Assembly: GCF_012927125.1 (NCBI RefSeq)
Contig: NZ_JABBFZ010000001.1
Location: 558,001 to 622,000, forward strand
DNA: 64,000 nucleotides
Reading direction: 5' to 3'
From: Paraburkholderia antibiotica
Lineage (GTDB): Bacteria; Pseudomonadota; Gammaproteobacteria; Burkholderiales; Burkholderiaceae
A program made the translations under genes and the position numbers. The notes under the pieces were generated by a model. The model did not search any database and had not been told where the DNA came from. It saw nothing but the letters and a program-made list of their open reading frames with translations. How positions within the stretch are numbered: position 1 is the first letter of the stretch; every line of letters starts with the position of its first letter. Positions 48,920-57,706 of this stretch are shown piece after piece.

Positions 48920-48953
48920 AGAACGGCGAGCCACGCGAGTGGCTCGCCGTTCT
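48920..48953. repeat. 15-bp hairpin with GCGA loop
   Basis: Perfect fifteen-base arms AGAACGGCGAGCCAC and GTGGCTCGCCGTTCT with GNRA-type loop GCGA. It may end transcripts from either side or be a small palindromic element. Confidence 0.6.
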
Positions 48954-49025
48954 GTTTGGGACCTGTTGGGGCGGTCGGTAATTTGCGTCGGTAACGTGCG
49001 CAAAAGCACCGCATACGACGGACAT

Positions 49026-49057
49026 AAAAAAGCCCGCCGCGACATTGCGCGGCGGGC
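49026..49057 (-). terminator. Terminator of the entericidin gene
   Basis: Ten-base arms GCCCGCCGCG (49032-49041) and CGCGGCGGGC (49048-49057), with an A tract 49026-49031 that gives a T tract on the transcribed strand. Confidence 0.88.
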
Positions 49058-49093
49058 GACCACCGATCCTTTCGGCGCTTAACGCTTATTCGC

Positions 49094-49231
49094 CTATTTT
49101 GCCTTTTCCGCCGAGTTCGTGATGGCATTGCCGCCCTTCGAGATGTCTTCGCCGGCCCCCGCCATCGTGTTGCAACCGGCGGCGAGCATGGCGGTTCCTG
49201 CGAGCAGAAGCAAAGCGATCAGTCGAGTCAT
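49094..49231 (-). CDS. Entericidin A/B family lipoprotein
   Basis: A 45-residue gene too short for most ORF scans. ATG at 49231, preceded by AAGGAGAACTTTC, a strong ribosome-binding site. Signal peptide MTRLIALLLLAGTAMLAAG with lipobox AAGC (Cys20) and the mature NTMAGAGEDISKGGNAI, which is the entericidin pattern of small membrane-active lipoproteins. Entericidins act as a toxin/antidote pair in enterobacteria; only one is seen here, as is usual in Burkholderia. It ends with its own terminator. Confidence 0.88.
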   Translation of the reverse strand: MTRLIALLLLAGTAMLAAGCNTMAGAGEDISKGGNAITNSAEKAK

Positions 49232-49472
49232 GAAAGTTCTCCTTGTCGAGAATGCATCGGTTGATGTCGTCCGACCGGGGCCATGCCCGTCGATCAGGTT
49301 TCGATCCGGTCTCGAACCGGCCTGATTGCATGGTAAAAAAAGGGCGGGGGCGGCGCTGTCGGCCGCGCCGCGATTTTGTTGTAGGCGGGCTCCGGTGTTT
49401 GCGTCGGCGCACTCCTACAACGGTTAAGTGGCATCGCCGCGAAGCCTTGCCGGGCGGGGATCGGGACGGGCC

Positions 49473-50951
49473 TCAAGCCTGGCTCGACCAGACCGTGGTC
49501 GAATTCGCGGGCGGCAGATCGACCGATGGCGTCGCGGTGCTCGCGCTCGGCATCACGACGTCGATATCGGTGCCGCTCTGCGCGCCGCGGCGAATCTCGA
49601 AGCGCCCGCCGTGTGCCGCCACGCGCTGACGCATGCCGAGCAGGCCGTGCGTGTGCGTGCGCTTCAGATCGGCCGGCATGATGCCCACACCGTTATCGGC
49701 GATATGCAGCGCGACCTCGCCGTCGCCGACCCGCAACGCAATCTGTACCTTCGATGCCCGCGCGTACTTCGCCGCGTTCGTCAGCGATTCCTGCGCGACG
49801 CGAAAGAGCGCGATCTCGGTCTGCTCGTCGAGCTGGATGTCGTCGGCGGGCAGATGCAGTTCGAGCATCCAGTTGTTGCGCTGCGCGGCTTCGTCGGCGA
49901 GCGTGCGCAGCGCGGTGACGAGCCCGAAATTGGCGAGCACGGTCGGGCGCATGTCCTCGATGATGCGGCGCTTCAGCGCGATGCCCTGGTCGAGATTGGC
50001 GAGCGCGCGCTTGAGCTTGTCGGCGAGTTCGGGCTCGCTGTCCTTCAGCTTGCGACGCGCCCACGCGACGTCCATCCGGCACGCGGTCAGGATCGCGCCG
50101 AGTTCGTCGTGCAACTCGCGCGCGAGCTGGGTCTTTTCGTTTTCGCTGACCGCCTGCAAATGCCAGCCGAGCGCTTCGAGCTGGCGCGTGCGCTCCTCGA
50201 CGAGCTGGTCGAGTTCTTCCTGCTGCGTGATCAGTTGACGCTGCGCGCGCGCCTGCCGGTCGATCTGGATGCCGAGATTGCGAAACAGCAGGATGAACAG
50301 CACGATATTCAGCGCCGACAGCCCGGCCGCGCACAGCGTGGAGAGCCGCTGATCGGCGCGGCTCGCGGCGAGCGCGTGCTGCGCGCGGCGCTCCTCGTTG
50401 TCGCGCAGCAGCGTGAGCGTGTTATCGATCAGCGACGCGTCGGCTGGATTGACGTCGCCTGGCGGGCCGCACGCGGCCAGATCGAGCGGTTGCGGCGCCG
50501 CGTGCTGCAACGCGGCGGCGCCCGCACCGATGCGCGCGTCGATCAGCGCGAGGATTTGCGTGAAGCTCGCGAGCTCCGCGCTGTCCGCGTGAGCGCTGCG
50601 ATAGAAGCGCTCCAGTTGCCGCGTGTGCTCGCGAATGCGCGCGGCGCTCGCGCAGAACGCGTGCGCGGACGCATCGTCCTTTGTCAGAAGAAACTGGTTT
50701 TGCTGCGAGTCGAGGCGCGACAGGTCGCTCGCTAGCGTGCTCAATTGCACGGTCACGTCGCGTGCTTCGAGCGCGGTTTCGTATTCGGCGGTAATGCGCT
50801 GGCGCGCGGTTTCGAGAATCACGAGACCGCCCACCGTGATGACGATCGCCACCGTCATCGCGATTGCCCAACTGCGGTTGCGCATCCACTCGGCAAGTGT
50901 CGCCGCGCTCCAGCGGCGGCGGACTGGCGGCGGGTTCTGCACATTCGACAC
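49473..50951 (-). CDS. NarX-type sensor histidine kinase
   Basis: A membrane-bound kinase of about 492 residues when started at the GTG at 50951, which has GGGAG six bases upstream. An ATG at 50885 is another possibility. One membrane helix lies near residues 27-46 and a second near 207-226, with a periplasmic sensor of about 160 residues between. The kinase part is HisKA_3 type, [19 protein letters not shown] with phospho-acceptor His281, followed by the ATPase domain with LTNAAKYA and [11 protein letters not shown]. The partner is likely the NarL-type regulator at 52794, though it is 2 kb away and on the other strand. Confidence 0.83.
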   Translation of the reverse strand: MSNVQNPPPVRRRWSAATLAEWMRNRSWAIAMTVAIVITVGGLVILETARQRITAEYETALEARDVTVQLSTLASDLSRLDSQQNQFLLTKDDASAHAFCASAARIREHTRQLERFYRSAHADSAELASFTQILALIDARIGAGAAALQHAAPQPLDLAACGPPGDVNPADASLIDNTLTLLRDNEERRAQHALAASRADQRLSTLCAAGLSALNIVLFILLFRNLGIQIDRQARAQRQLITQQEELDQLVEERTRQLEALGWHLQAVSENEKTQLARELHDELGAILTACRMDVAWARRKLKDSEPELADKLKRALANLDQGIALKRRIIEDMRPTVLANFGLVTALRTLADEAAQRNNWMLELHLPADDIQLDEQTEIALFRVAQESLTNAAKYARASKVQIALRVGDGEVALHIADNGVGIMPADLKRTHTHGLLGMRQRVAAHGGRFEIRRGAQSGTDIDVVMPSASTATPSVDLPPANSTTVWSSQA

Positions 50952-51198
50952 GTTTGGCTCCCTGGTGAGGACTTTGGCCACGTCGGGCCCCTTGCGCACG
51001 TCGACTACGTCGAGCGCGGCGTCGTTCTGGCGCGAGACTAACGCGCGCGATGCCGCGCAAGCAAGCCCGCGTAACGCCGTCGTAATCCAATGTAAGCGGA
51101 TTCTCACACGAAAAACGGCGAGCGTCGGAATGCGCGCGCCGATGGGTGTCGATAGCATGAACGTGATCGTTCATTCACTGTTCCGGGAGGACGCCATC

Positions 51199-51375
51199 AT
51201 GTTGAAGTGGGCCCTGTTCTTTGCGATCGTGGCCGTGATTGCCGGCCTGCTTGGCTTTACTGGCATCGCGGCCGGCGCGGCGGCTATCGCGAAGTTTCTG
51301 TTCTTCGTGTTCGTCGTGCTGTGCGTGGTGTTCCTCGTGCTCGGCTTCGTGGTGACCAAGAAGATGATCGATTAG
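51199..51375 (+). CDS. DUF1328 small membrane protein (first copy)
   Basis: A 58-residue protein starting [20 protein letters not shown] at 51199, with GGGAGG upstream. It is of the DUF1328 pattern ([17 protein letters not shown]) with two hydrophobic segments. Small membrane proteins of this family are stress-linked in several bacteria. A second copy follows 139 bases downstream. Confidence 0.85.
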   Translation: MLKWALFFAIVAVIAGLLGFTGIAAGAAAIAKFLFFVFVVLCVVFLVLGFVVTKKMID

Positions 51376-51513
51376 CGTGATCAGGTCGATTAGTGCGGCG
51401 CGTTGCCGTATCGGCCGCCGCTCCCGTCGGTGCAATGAGGTGGCGGGCGAGCGGCTTGCTTCTCGCGTCATACGCAGACCAACAACGCAGGCCAACAAAA
51501 AGGGAGAAACGTC

Positions 51514-51675
51514 ATGCTTCACTATGCCATCGTGTTCTTCGTGATCGCGATCATTGCCGCCGTGTTCGGCTTTACCGGCATCGCGGCCGGGGCAGCCGAA
51601 ATCGCGAAGATCCTGTTCTACATCTTCCTCGTCGTGTTCGTCGTCACGTTGCTGCTCGGCGTGTTTCGAACGTAG
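51514..51675 (+). CDS. DUF1328 small membrane protein (second copy)
   Basis: A 53-residue protein from the ATG at 51514 behind AGGGAGAAAC: two hydrophobic segments around [20 protein letters not shown]. Clear paralogue of the preceding copy, in the same orientation, so a tandem duplication. Short genes like this are easily missed. Confidence 0.84.
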   Translation: MLHYAIVFFVIAIIAAVFGFTGIAAGAAEIAKILFYIFLVVFVVTLLLGVFRT

Positions 51676-51909
51676 GTTGTACATGGACGCGCGAGTGTGC
51701 ATGAAGGCGACCCGGGCGAGGCAGCGAGGTACGTCATTGGCAGATAGCAGTCGATAAGGCAAAAACAAGGCAACGCGCGAGCGCGGCGTTTGAATGGTCC
51801 GCCTGAAAACGCCCGCGTTCGACGTACGCCGTCATTTCCCTGGCAGCGCATCGGGCGCGATTCGTGCTGGTGCGCGGTTCCCCCCAATACCGGATAAAGG
51901 AGAAGTTCG

Positions 51910-52455
51910 ATGACGAAGCAATCTGGCGACACGTTCGTGATGGACATCAAGAAGATCCGCGAGGACGCGCGCAAGCATATGTCGGACGGCCCGGTCACGC
52001 AGACCTACAGCGCGAACCTCGACACGGTGCTCAAGCTGCTCAACGATGCGCTTGCCACCGAGATCGTCTGCACGTTGCGCTACAAGCGCCATCACTTCAT
52101 GGCGAAGGGCATCAACTCGGAAGCGGTCGCCGCCGAGTTCGCCGAGCATGCGAGCGAGGAGCAGGAACACGCCGACCGCATCGCCGAGCGCATCGTGCAA
52201 CTCGGCGGCGAACCGGATTTCGCGCCGCAGGGGCTGGGTGCGCGCTCGCATTCGGAATATAAGGAAGGCACCGATCTGACCGACATGATTCGCGAGAACC
52301 TGGTCGCGGAGCGCATCGCGATCGATACGTATCGCGAGATCGTCCGTTATCTGGGCGATAAGGATGTGACCACGCGCCGGCTGTTCGAGGAAATTCTCGC
52401 GGTCGAGGAAGAGCATGCCGACGATATGGCGGATCTGCTCGAAGGACGGCAGTGA
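51910..52455 (+). CDS. Bacterioferritin/ferritin-like protein
   Basis: A 181-residue four-helix ferritin-like protein. The iron ligand pattern is visible: Glu in LNDALATEIVCTLRYK, E-x2-H in ASEEQEHADRI, and E-x2-H in LAVEEEHADDM, with a Glu in RENLVAERIAIDTYREI. It may store iron or protect DNA and proteins from iron-driven oxidation. It stands after the two DUF1328 genes in a stress-type group. I cannot tell bacterioferritin (haem) from Dps-like forms by eye. Confidence 0.8.
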   Translation: MTKQSGDTFVMDIKKIREDARKHMSDGPVTQTYSANLDTVLKLLNDALATEIVCTLRYKRHHFMAKGINSEAVAAEFAEHASEEQEHADRIAERIVQLGGEPDFAPQGLGARSHSEYKEGTDLTDMIRENLVAERIAIDTYREIVRYLGDKDVTTRRLFEEILAVEEEHADDMADLLEGRQ

Positions 52456-52793
52456 TCTGTGGGGCAACGCAGCGAAGCGATGCGTGGGTAGTGTGGCAGG
52501 ACGGCGGTGTGGTGGTGGTGTGGCGACCGGCGCCGGCAAGGAAGCGCCGGGAGAACACCGATCAGGCACTGGCGTGCCGATGCCGCAAACGTGACGCGAT
52601 GCGCGGCGAAGACATGAACACGGCGCGCGACGCGGCGCCATCACGTCGTCGCCATTTCGCGCTATTTCGCGGCCACGAATCGGCGCACCGCCGTATCCGG
52701 TCGGATCAGTGGACCGGGTTCATGTCCGCCCCGCTGCCCGGCTCATTACAATGTCTGCTTCGGAGCGATTCCCTTTGCACGGACACCCAACCG
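52456..52793. other. Non-coding region before the response regulator
   Basis: About 340 bases with no gene of protein-like quality. A frame runs through it into the regulator gene, but its codon content is not convincing. No hairpin with a T tract was found after the ferritin-like gene. Confidence 0.5.
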
Positions 52794-53426
52794 ATGATTC
52801 GAGTGCTGATAGCTGACGATCACGCGATCGTTCGAGGTGGTTTCAGACAGTTCGTCGCCGACGAGCCGGACATGTGCGTCGCGGCCGAGGCGGCCACCGG
52901 CGAGGAAGCCATCGGTCTCGTGCGCGAGCAGGCGTTCGACGTGGTGCTGCTCGACATCGCGATGCCGGACAAGAACGGCATCGATACGCTGCGCGTGATC
53001 AAGCAGGTGCGCCCGCAACAGGGCGTGCTGATTCTGTCCGGCTATCCGGAGAGCCAGTACGCGATCAACCTGCTGCGCGCGGGTGCAAACGGTTATCTGA
53101 ACAAGGACTGCGAGCCCGAGGAGATCGTGCGCGCGATCCGTTCGGTGGCGCGCGGGCATCGCTATCTGTCGGAGGCGGTCGCCGATACGCTCGCCGACAA
53201 TCTCGACAAGCCCGCCGCGGGCCGACCGCATGAAGCGTTGTCGGAGCGCGAATTCCAGATTTTTCGCAAGCTCGCGGCCGGGCAGTTGCCGACCGAGATC
53301 GCGGAGGAACTGCATCTGTCGGTGAAAACAGTCAGCACATATCGCGCGCGCGTGCTGGAGAAAATGCGTCTCGCGAACAACGCGGACCTGACCTATTACG
53401 CGATCAAGAACGGCTTGATCGAATGA
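52794..53426 (+). CDS. NarL/FixJ family response regulator
   Basis: A 210-residue two-domain regulator. The receiver domain has the acidic pair in MIRVLIADDH, phospho-acceptor Asp54 in VLLDIAMPDKNG and Lys106 in GYLNKD. The C-terminal LuxR-type helix-turn-helix (about 140-205) includes LSEREFQIFRKLAAGQLPTEIAEEL and VKTVSTYRARVLEKM. The ATG at 52794 matches the family start. It overlaps the next regulator gene by four bases. It is the probable partner of the NarX-type kinase at 49473. Confidence 0.9.
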   Translation: MIRVLIADDHAIVRGGFRQFVADEPDMCVAAEAATGEEAIGLVREQAFDVVLLDIAMPDKNGIDTLRVIKQVRPQQGVLILSGYPESQYAINLLRAGANGYLNKDCEPEEIVRAIRSVARGHRYLSEAVADTLADNLDKPAAGRPHEALSEREFQIFRKLAAGQLPTEIAEELHLSVKTVSTYRARVLEKMRLANNADLTYYAIKNGLIE

Positions 53427-53878
53427 TGGACGAGCGAGATCGCCCGATGAACAGCGAACCGAACCCTGTTGCCGGATCAGACAGTCACGCGCCGCTGCGC
53501 GTGCTGCTGATCGAGGATTCGCCGCTAATTCGCCGCAGCCTCGTCGAGGCGATCGATTCGTCGGGGTTGTTGCAGGTAGCCGCTTACGCCGATTCCGCCG
53601 ATCAGGCGATCGCGTTGCTCGGCGACGAAGCGTTCGACGCGGTGATCGTCGATCTGCAACTGAAGCAGGGTTCGGGCGTACCGGTGCTCGCGTATCTGCA
53701 GCGCGAGGGGCTGATCGATGCGATGTTCGCGGCGGTGCTGACCAATCACGCGTTGCCGGCGTATCGTGCGCGCTGCGAGCAGTACGGCGTGCGGCACTTC
53801 TACGACAAATCGTTCGAGTTCGACCGCGTGCTGGATGCGTTGCAGGAGTATGCGTCGGGGCGGGGCGGCGGAATGTGA
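53423..53878 (+). CDS. Stand-alone receiver-domain protein
   Basis: A 151-residue protein with only a receiver domain: acidic LLIEDSPLIRRSL, Asp77 in VIVDLQLKQGSG and a Lys near YDKSFEF. It has no output domain, so it likely passes or competes for phosphate. It overlaps the NarL-type gene (ATGA), so the two are translated together and probably act in one pathway with the kinase. Confidence 0.82.
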   Translation: MMDERDRPMNSEPNPVAGSDSHAPLRVLLIEDSPLIRRSLVEAIDSSGLLQVAAYADSADQAIALLGDEAFDAVIVDLQLKQGSGVPVLAYLQREGLIDAMFAAVLTNHALPAYRARCEQYGVRHFYDKSFEFDRVLDALQEYASGRGGGM

Positions 53879-53978
53879 ACGCTGAAGAGGGGCGGTGGTT
53901 TGAGTGCTGCTTTCGATGCGGTTTCCGATCCGGCTTCTAGTCCTGCTTTGCTTCCGGCGCCCGCTGTTGGTTTCGTTG

Positions 53979-54031
53979 TGACTCCCGCCGTGACTCCCGC
54001 CGTTGCTCCCACTATTACTCCCGCTGTTACT
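53979..54031. repeat. 12-bp imperfect tandem repeats
   Basis: Units GTGACTCCCGCC (twice), GTTGCTCCCACT, ATTACTCCCGCT and GTTACTCCG in a row. They reach just into the 3' end of the DUF1493 gene (stop at 54027-54029), so the repeats border the coding end. Confidence 0.7.
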
Positions 54032-54386
54032 CCGTTCTCCACGCCCCGCTTTTCATCGCCTCTTCGAGCATGCCAAGCGTGAGCGCGTGGCCACCGAGCG
54101 CCTCGCGCGCCCTGGCGCTAAACGGCGATTTCAACGCAGCCGCGACGATGTCGCGTTTGCGCATCCTGGCCGATGGAACGTACCAGCTCACATCGAAATC
54201 GCCGAGGTCCACGTGAAAGCGCTCGGCCCACGCGTGCATCACCTCGACGATTCGGGCCGGCTCCCAATCGAGATCGTGATACAGATCCATGTCGCGGGTC
54301 GGCGCGTCGTCGAGCGATAACGGGGCGGGGGCGCGCATCGCGCGGATGAAGCGCTCGAGATCGCGCCAGGTGTTGCCCATGTTCAT
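54027..54386 (-). CDS. Second DUF1493 acyl-carrier-like protein
   Basis: A 119-residue protein with two possible starts (ATG at 54386 or 54380). MDLYHDLDWEPARIVEVMHA is the counterpart of the helix region of the DUF1493 protein at 4632, and LGMLEEAMKSGAWRTE is a family C-terminal feature shared with it (LGMLADAMRFGRWDTE). No phosphopantetheine serine is seen. It overlaps neither neighbour and lies 18 bases downstream of the MFS gene on the same strand. Confidence 0.75.
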   Translation of the reverse strand: MNMGNTWRDLERFIRAMRAPAPLSLDDAPTRDMDLYHDLDWEPARIVEVMHAWAERFHVDLGDFDVSWYVPSARMRKRDIVAAALKSPFSARAREALGGHALTLGMLEEAMKSGAWRTE

Positions 54387-54403
54387 GACCGGCGAAGCAG
54401 CGC

Positions 54404-55639
54404 TCAATGTCCCGCCCGCGCCGGCAGCCGCAAATGATTCCACGCGCCGAGCCCAGCGAACAGGATCCCCGCGACGCTCACGCCGAGCCAGCCGAACATC
54501 GGCCATACGATTGCGCCGACGCCCGAGCCCAACGCCCCGCCGATGAAATACGCGACCATGTACACGGTATTCACGCGGCTGCGCGCATCGGGCTTCAGCG
54601 CGTAGATGCGCGACTGGTTCGAAATCTGCGCGGCTTGCACGCCGATGTCGAGAACGATCACGCCGATCACCAGCCCCGCAATGCTCTTTGCCGACACCCC
54701 GAAAATCACGAACGCGATCACGACCAGCACCAGCGACACCGTGATGATTGCACGCGGTCCGCGCCTGTCGGCGAACTTGCCGGCGAGCGGCGCGGCCAGC
54801 GCGCCCGCCGCGCCGACGATACCGAATAGCCCCGCCGCCTGCGGGCCGAGATGAAACGGCGTGCCCGCGAGCAGCAGCGCCAGCACCGACCAGAAGATGC
54901 TGAACGCGGCGAATAGCGCCGCGCCGGTCAGCGACGCCTCGCGCAGCGCGCGATGCTCGGCCACCAGATGCCACATCGACACCAGCAGCTTGCCGTACGG
55001 CAGCGTCGAGGTCGGCTGGCTTTTCGGCAAACGCAGAATCACGACGACCGCGAGCGCCAGCAGCGCGATGACCGATGCGCCGAATACCGCGCGCCAGCCG
55101 AAGTATTCGGCGACGATGCCCGCCGCGGTCCGCGCGAGCAGGATACCGAGCAGCAAACCGCTCATCACGGTGCCGACCGCGTGGCCACGCTCGGCCGGTG
55201 GCGCGAGTTCGGCCGCGAACGGCACGGCCTGCTGCGCGATTGTCGCAAGTACGCCGATGGCGAGACTCGCGACGATCAGCACCGCGAGCGTCGGCGCCGA
55301 GGCCGCGACGATCAGCGCGACGCAGATCGCGGCGATCTGCAGCAGGATCAGCAGACGCCGGTCGAAACGGTCACCAAGCGGCGCGAGCAGCAGCATGCCG
55401 GCCGCGTAACCGAGCTGTGTGACGGCCGGTACCGCGCCGACCCACGACGCGCTGCCGGGAAACGACTGGCGGAAGTTGTCGAGCAGCGGCTGGTTGTAGT
55501 AGATATTCGCAACCGAGATACCGGCGATCGTCGCGAGCAGCAGCAACAGGCTGCGCAACGATCGGGGCGAGGAGGTGGCGGTAGTGGAAGCGTCGGGTGT
55601 GGACATGACAGAGGCAGGCAGATTGGCGGACCGGCCCAT
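54404..55639 (-). CDS. MFS transporter (exporter type)
   Basis: A 411-residue twelve-helix major-facilitator protein. Typical sites are the A-motif-like GDRFDRRLLILL after helix 2 and GKFADRRGPRAI between helices 8 and 9. It resembles drug or metabolite exporters. ATGs at 55639 and 55606 both open the frame; the shorter form (400 residues) also fits. Eighteen bases separate it from the DUF1493 gene. Substrate unknown. Confidence 0.85.
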   Translation of the reverse strand: MGRSANLPASVMSTPDASTTATSSPRSLRSLLLLLATIAGISVANIYYNQPLLDNFRQSFPGSASWVGAVPAVTQLGYAAGMLLLAPLGDRFDRRLLILLQIAAICVALIVAASAPTLAVLIVASLAIGVLATIAQQAVPFAAELAPPAERGHAVGTVMSGLLLGILLARTAAGIVAEYFGWRAVFGASVIALLALAVVVILRLPKSQPTSTLPYGKLLVSMWHLVAEHRALREASLTGAALFAAFSIFWSVLALLLAGTPFHLGPQAAGLFGIVGAAGALAAPLAGKFADRRGPRAIITVSLVLVVIAFVIFGVSAKSIAGLVIGVIVLDIGVQAAQISNQSRIYALKPDARSRVNTVYMVAYFIGGALGSGVGAIVWPMFGWLGVSVAGILFAGLGAWNHLRLPARAGH

Positions 55640-55770
55640 GCGCGGTCCTCAAGCGTGCCGATCATACCGGAGCGGCGTGGTTCGTGCTTTGCGAGGCCGG
55701 CCGCGCGAGGTTCGCGCGGCGTTAAGTACGGCGCTGAGCACGACACCAGGCACGGCATCAAGCCTTGGGC

Positions 55771-56595
55771 TCAGTCGATCAACCCGTCATCGTCATAGAA
55801 CGGATACGGCCCATCGGCCGCATCGACATACGCGTGATGCGTGACGATGCCGGTCGCCGGATCGTAGCGATGCAGGGCGTACGCGGGCGGCTCCATCACG
55901 AACACCGATGGCGCGTCTTCGCGCAGATCGAGCGCGACCTGGTGCGCGGGCGCCGGGATCGCGCTCGCGATCGTGCCGCCGAAGCGTACGAACATCGAGC
56001 GATGCACGTGCCCGCACAGCACGCGCTCGACGTTCGGATGCCGCGCGATCAGCGCCGCGAGTTTGTCCGACGCCGCCGGATCGAGGCGGATCTCATCCAT
56101 ATGCCCGATCCCGCATGCGAACGGCGGATGATGCAGCGCGACCACCACCGGCTTGCCGCGCGCCGCGTCGAGCTGTTCGCCGAGCCACGCGAGCCGCGCG
56201 TCGCACAGCATGCCGCCGCTCTTGCCGGGTACCAGCGAATCGAGCGCGATCACGCGCAGCGGGCCGAGGTCGAGCGCGTATTGCACGAACTCGCCGCCGC
56301 CTTGCAACTCCTCGTGCTCCGGAAACGCCGCGCGCAACGCATCGCGTTCGTCGTGATTGCCGACCATCAGGAAGTAGGGGAGGTCGAGCGGCGCGAGCAG
56401 CGTCTTCAGGTGTGCGTACTGTTGCGGGTCGCCCTGATCGACGAGGTCGCCGGTGATCAGCACCGCGTCGGGACGCGGCACGAGCGCATTGAGCGCGTCG
56501 ACGCAGCGTGCGAGATAGGCGGCGGTATCGACGCGGCGATACGCGAGCACGCCCGGTTGCTTGATATGCAGGTCGCTAATTTGAGCCAGCAGCAT
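55771..56595 (-). CDS. Calcineurin-like phosphodiesterase (GpdQ/CpdA type)
   Basis: A 274-residue metallophosphoesterase of the class III phosphodiesterase group. Metal-binding motifs are plain: ISDLHI (D-x-H), ITGDLVD (GD), MVGNHDER (GNHD) and later GHVHRS (GHxH). Close types hydrolyse glycerophosphodiesters or cyclic nucleotides. It lies 56 bases after the ABC ATPase gene and is probably in its operon, so it may process the imported compound. Confidence 0.84.
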   Translation of the reverse strand: MLLAQISDLHIKQPGVLAYRRVDTAAYLARCVDALNALVPRPDAVLITGDLVDQGDPQQYAHLKTLLAPLDLPYFLMVGNHDERDALRAAFPEHEELQGGGEFVQYALDLGPLRVIALDSLVPGKSGGMLCDARLAWLGEQLDAARGKPVVVALHHPPFACGIGHMDEIRLDPAASDKLAALIARHPNVERVLCGHVHRSMFVRFGGTIASAIPAPAHQVALDLREDAPSVFVMEPPAYALHRYDPATGIVTHHAYVDAADGPYPFYDDDGLID

Positions 56596-56650
56596 GAGAG
56601 ATCCTTCGGATTCTTGCGTGTTGAGCGCCGCGAGACGGCGCCGTCTTTAC

Positions 56651-57706
56651 CTAAGATAGTGCAATGAGCGCATCCTGCTCGATCGAGATGCCGACCGGCG
56701 TGCCGCGCGCGAGTTCGATACGGCCCGCCACGTCGACGACGAGCGGCTCCGGCGCGGCGCCGCCAATTGTCAGACGCGTGCGTTCACCGAGAAACGCGGT
56801 GCTTTCGATCCTCCCGCGCAACTGCGCGACGGCTGGGTCGGTGAGGCGCGCGTCTTCGGGTCGGAAGAAAATCTCGTGCGTGCCGCCAGCGGCGGCCGAC
56901 GCGTGCGCATGCGCGGGCAACGGCACGGCGCCGCCGCTCGTGGTCAGCATGCCGTCGCGCGGTTCGCCCGCAAGGCGGTTGATCGTGCCGACGAACTGCG
57001 CGACCGTGCGATTCGCCGGCCGATAGTAGATCTCGCGCGGCGAGCCGATCTGCTCGATGCGCCCCGCGCTCATCACGACGATGCGGTCGCCGAGCTCCAT
57101 CGCCTCGGCCTGATCGTGCGTCACGTAGACGGTCGTGATGCCGAGCTCGCGCAGCAACGCGTTCATCTCGCCGCGCAAGGTGTCGCGCAGCCGCGCGTCG
57201 AGCGCGGTCAGCGGTTCGTCGAGCAGCAGCACGCGCGGCTGCACCGCGAGTGCGCGTGCGAGCGCCACGCGCTGACGCTGGCCGCCGGACAGTTGATCGA
57301 TCGGTTTGTCGGCGTGTGCGGTAAGCCGCATCATGCCGAGCAGTTCGTCGACGCGTTGCCGCGCGAGCGCGGCCGGCGTGCGGCGGATCTTCAGCCCGTA
57401 GCCGATGTTGCCGCGCACGGTCAGATTCGGAAACAGCGCGTAGCTCTGGAACACCATGCCGACCGCGCGTTTCTCGATCGGCAGCGCGGTCACGTCGTCG
57501 TCGCCGAACACGATGCGGCCGCCCGCGTCGGGCGTTTCGAGGCCGGCGATCAATCGCAGCGTGGTGGTCTTGCCGCAGCCGGAGGGCCCGAGCAGCACCA
57601 GCGTTTCGCCCGCGTCGATGGCGAGATCCAGCGGTTCGAGCACGCGCGTGCCGCGAAACGTCTTCGCGCATTGCGTGAGCGTGATGGGAACGGAAGTGAG
57701 TTTCAT
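56651..57706 (-). CDS. ABC transporter ATP-binding protein
   Basis: A 351-residue ATPase with Walker A GPSGCGKTT (about residues 39-47), signature LSGGQRQRVALARAL, Walker B VLLLDEPLTALD and a C-terminal TOBE-like regulatory part. It powers an import system of the iron/spermidine/phosphonate (AEP) type. Its ATG at 57706 overlaps the stop of the second permease gene (57703), so they are coupled. Confidence 0.9.
   Translation of the reverse strand: MKLTSVPITLTQCAKTFRGTRVLEPLDLAIDAGETLVLLGPSGCGKTTTLRLIAGLETPDAGGRIVFGDDDVTALPIEKRAVGMVFQSYALFPNLTVRGNIGYGLKIRRTPAALARQRVDELLGMMRLTAHADKPIDQLSGGQRQRVALARALAVQPRVLLLDEPLTALDARLRDTLRGEMNALLRELGITTVYVTHDQAEAMELGDRIVVMSAGRIEQIGSPREIYYRPANRTVAQFVGTINRLAGEPRDGMLTTSGGAVPLPAHAHASAAAGGTHEIFFRPEDARLTDPAVAQLRGRIESTAFLGERTRLTIGGAAPEPLVVDVAGRIELARGTPVGISIEQDALIALS

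Noticed and set aside
52452..52793. N-terminal extension of the NarL-type regulator back to 52452
   Set aside because: The extra 114 codons have Arg-rich shadow composition, and the receiver domain starts at the ATG at 52794 as in the family.
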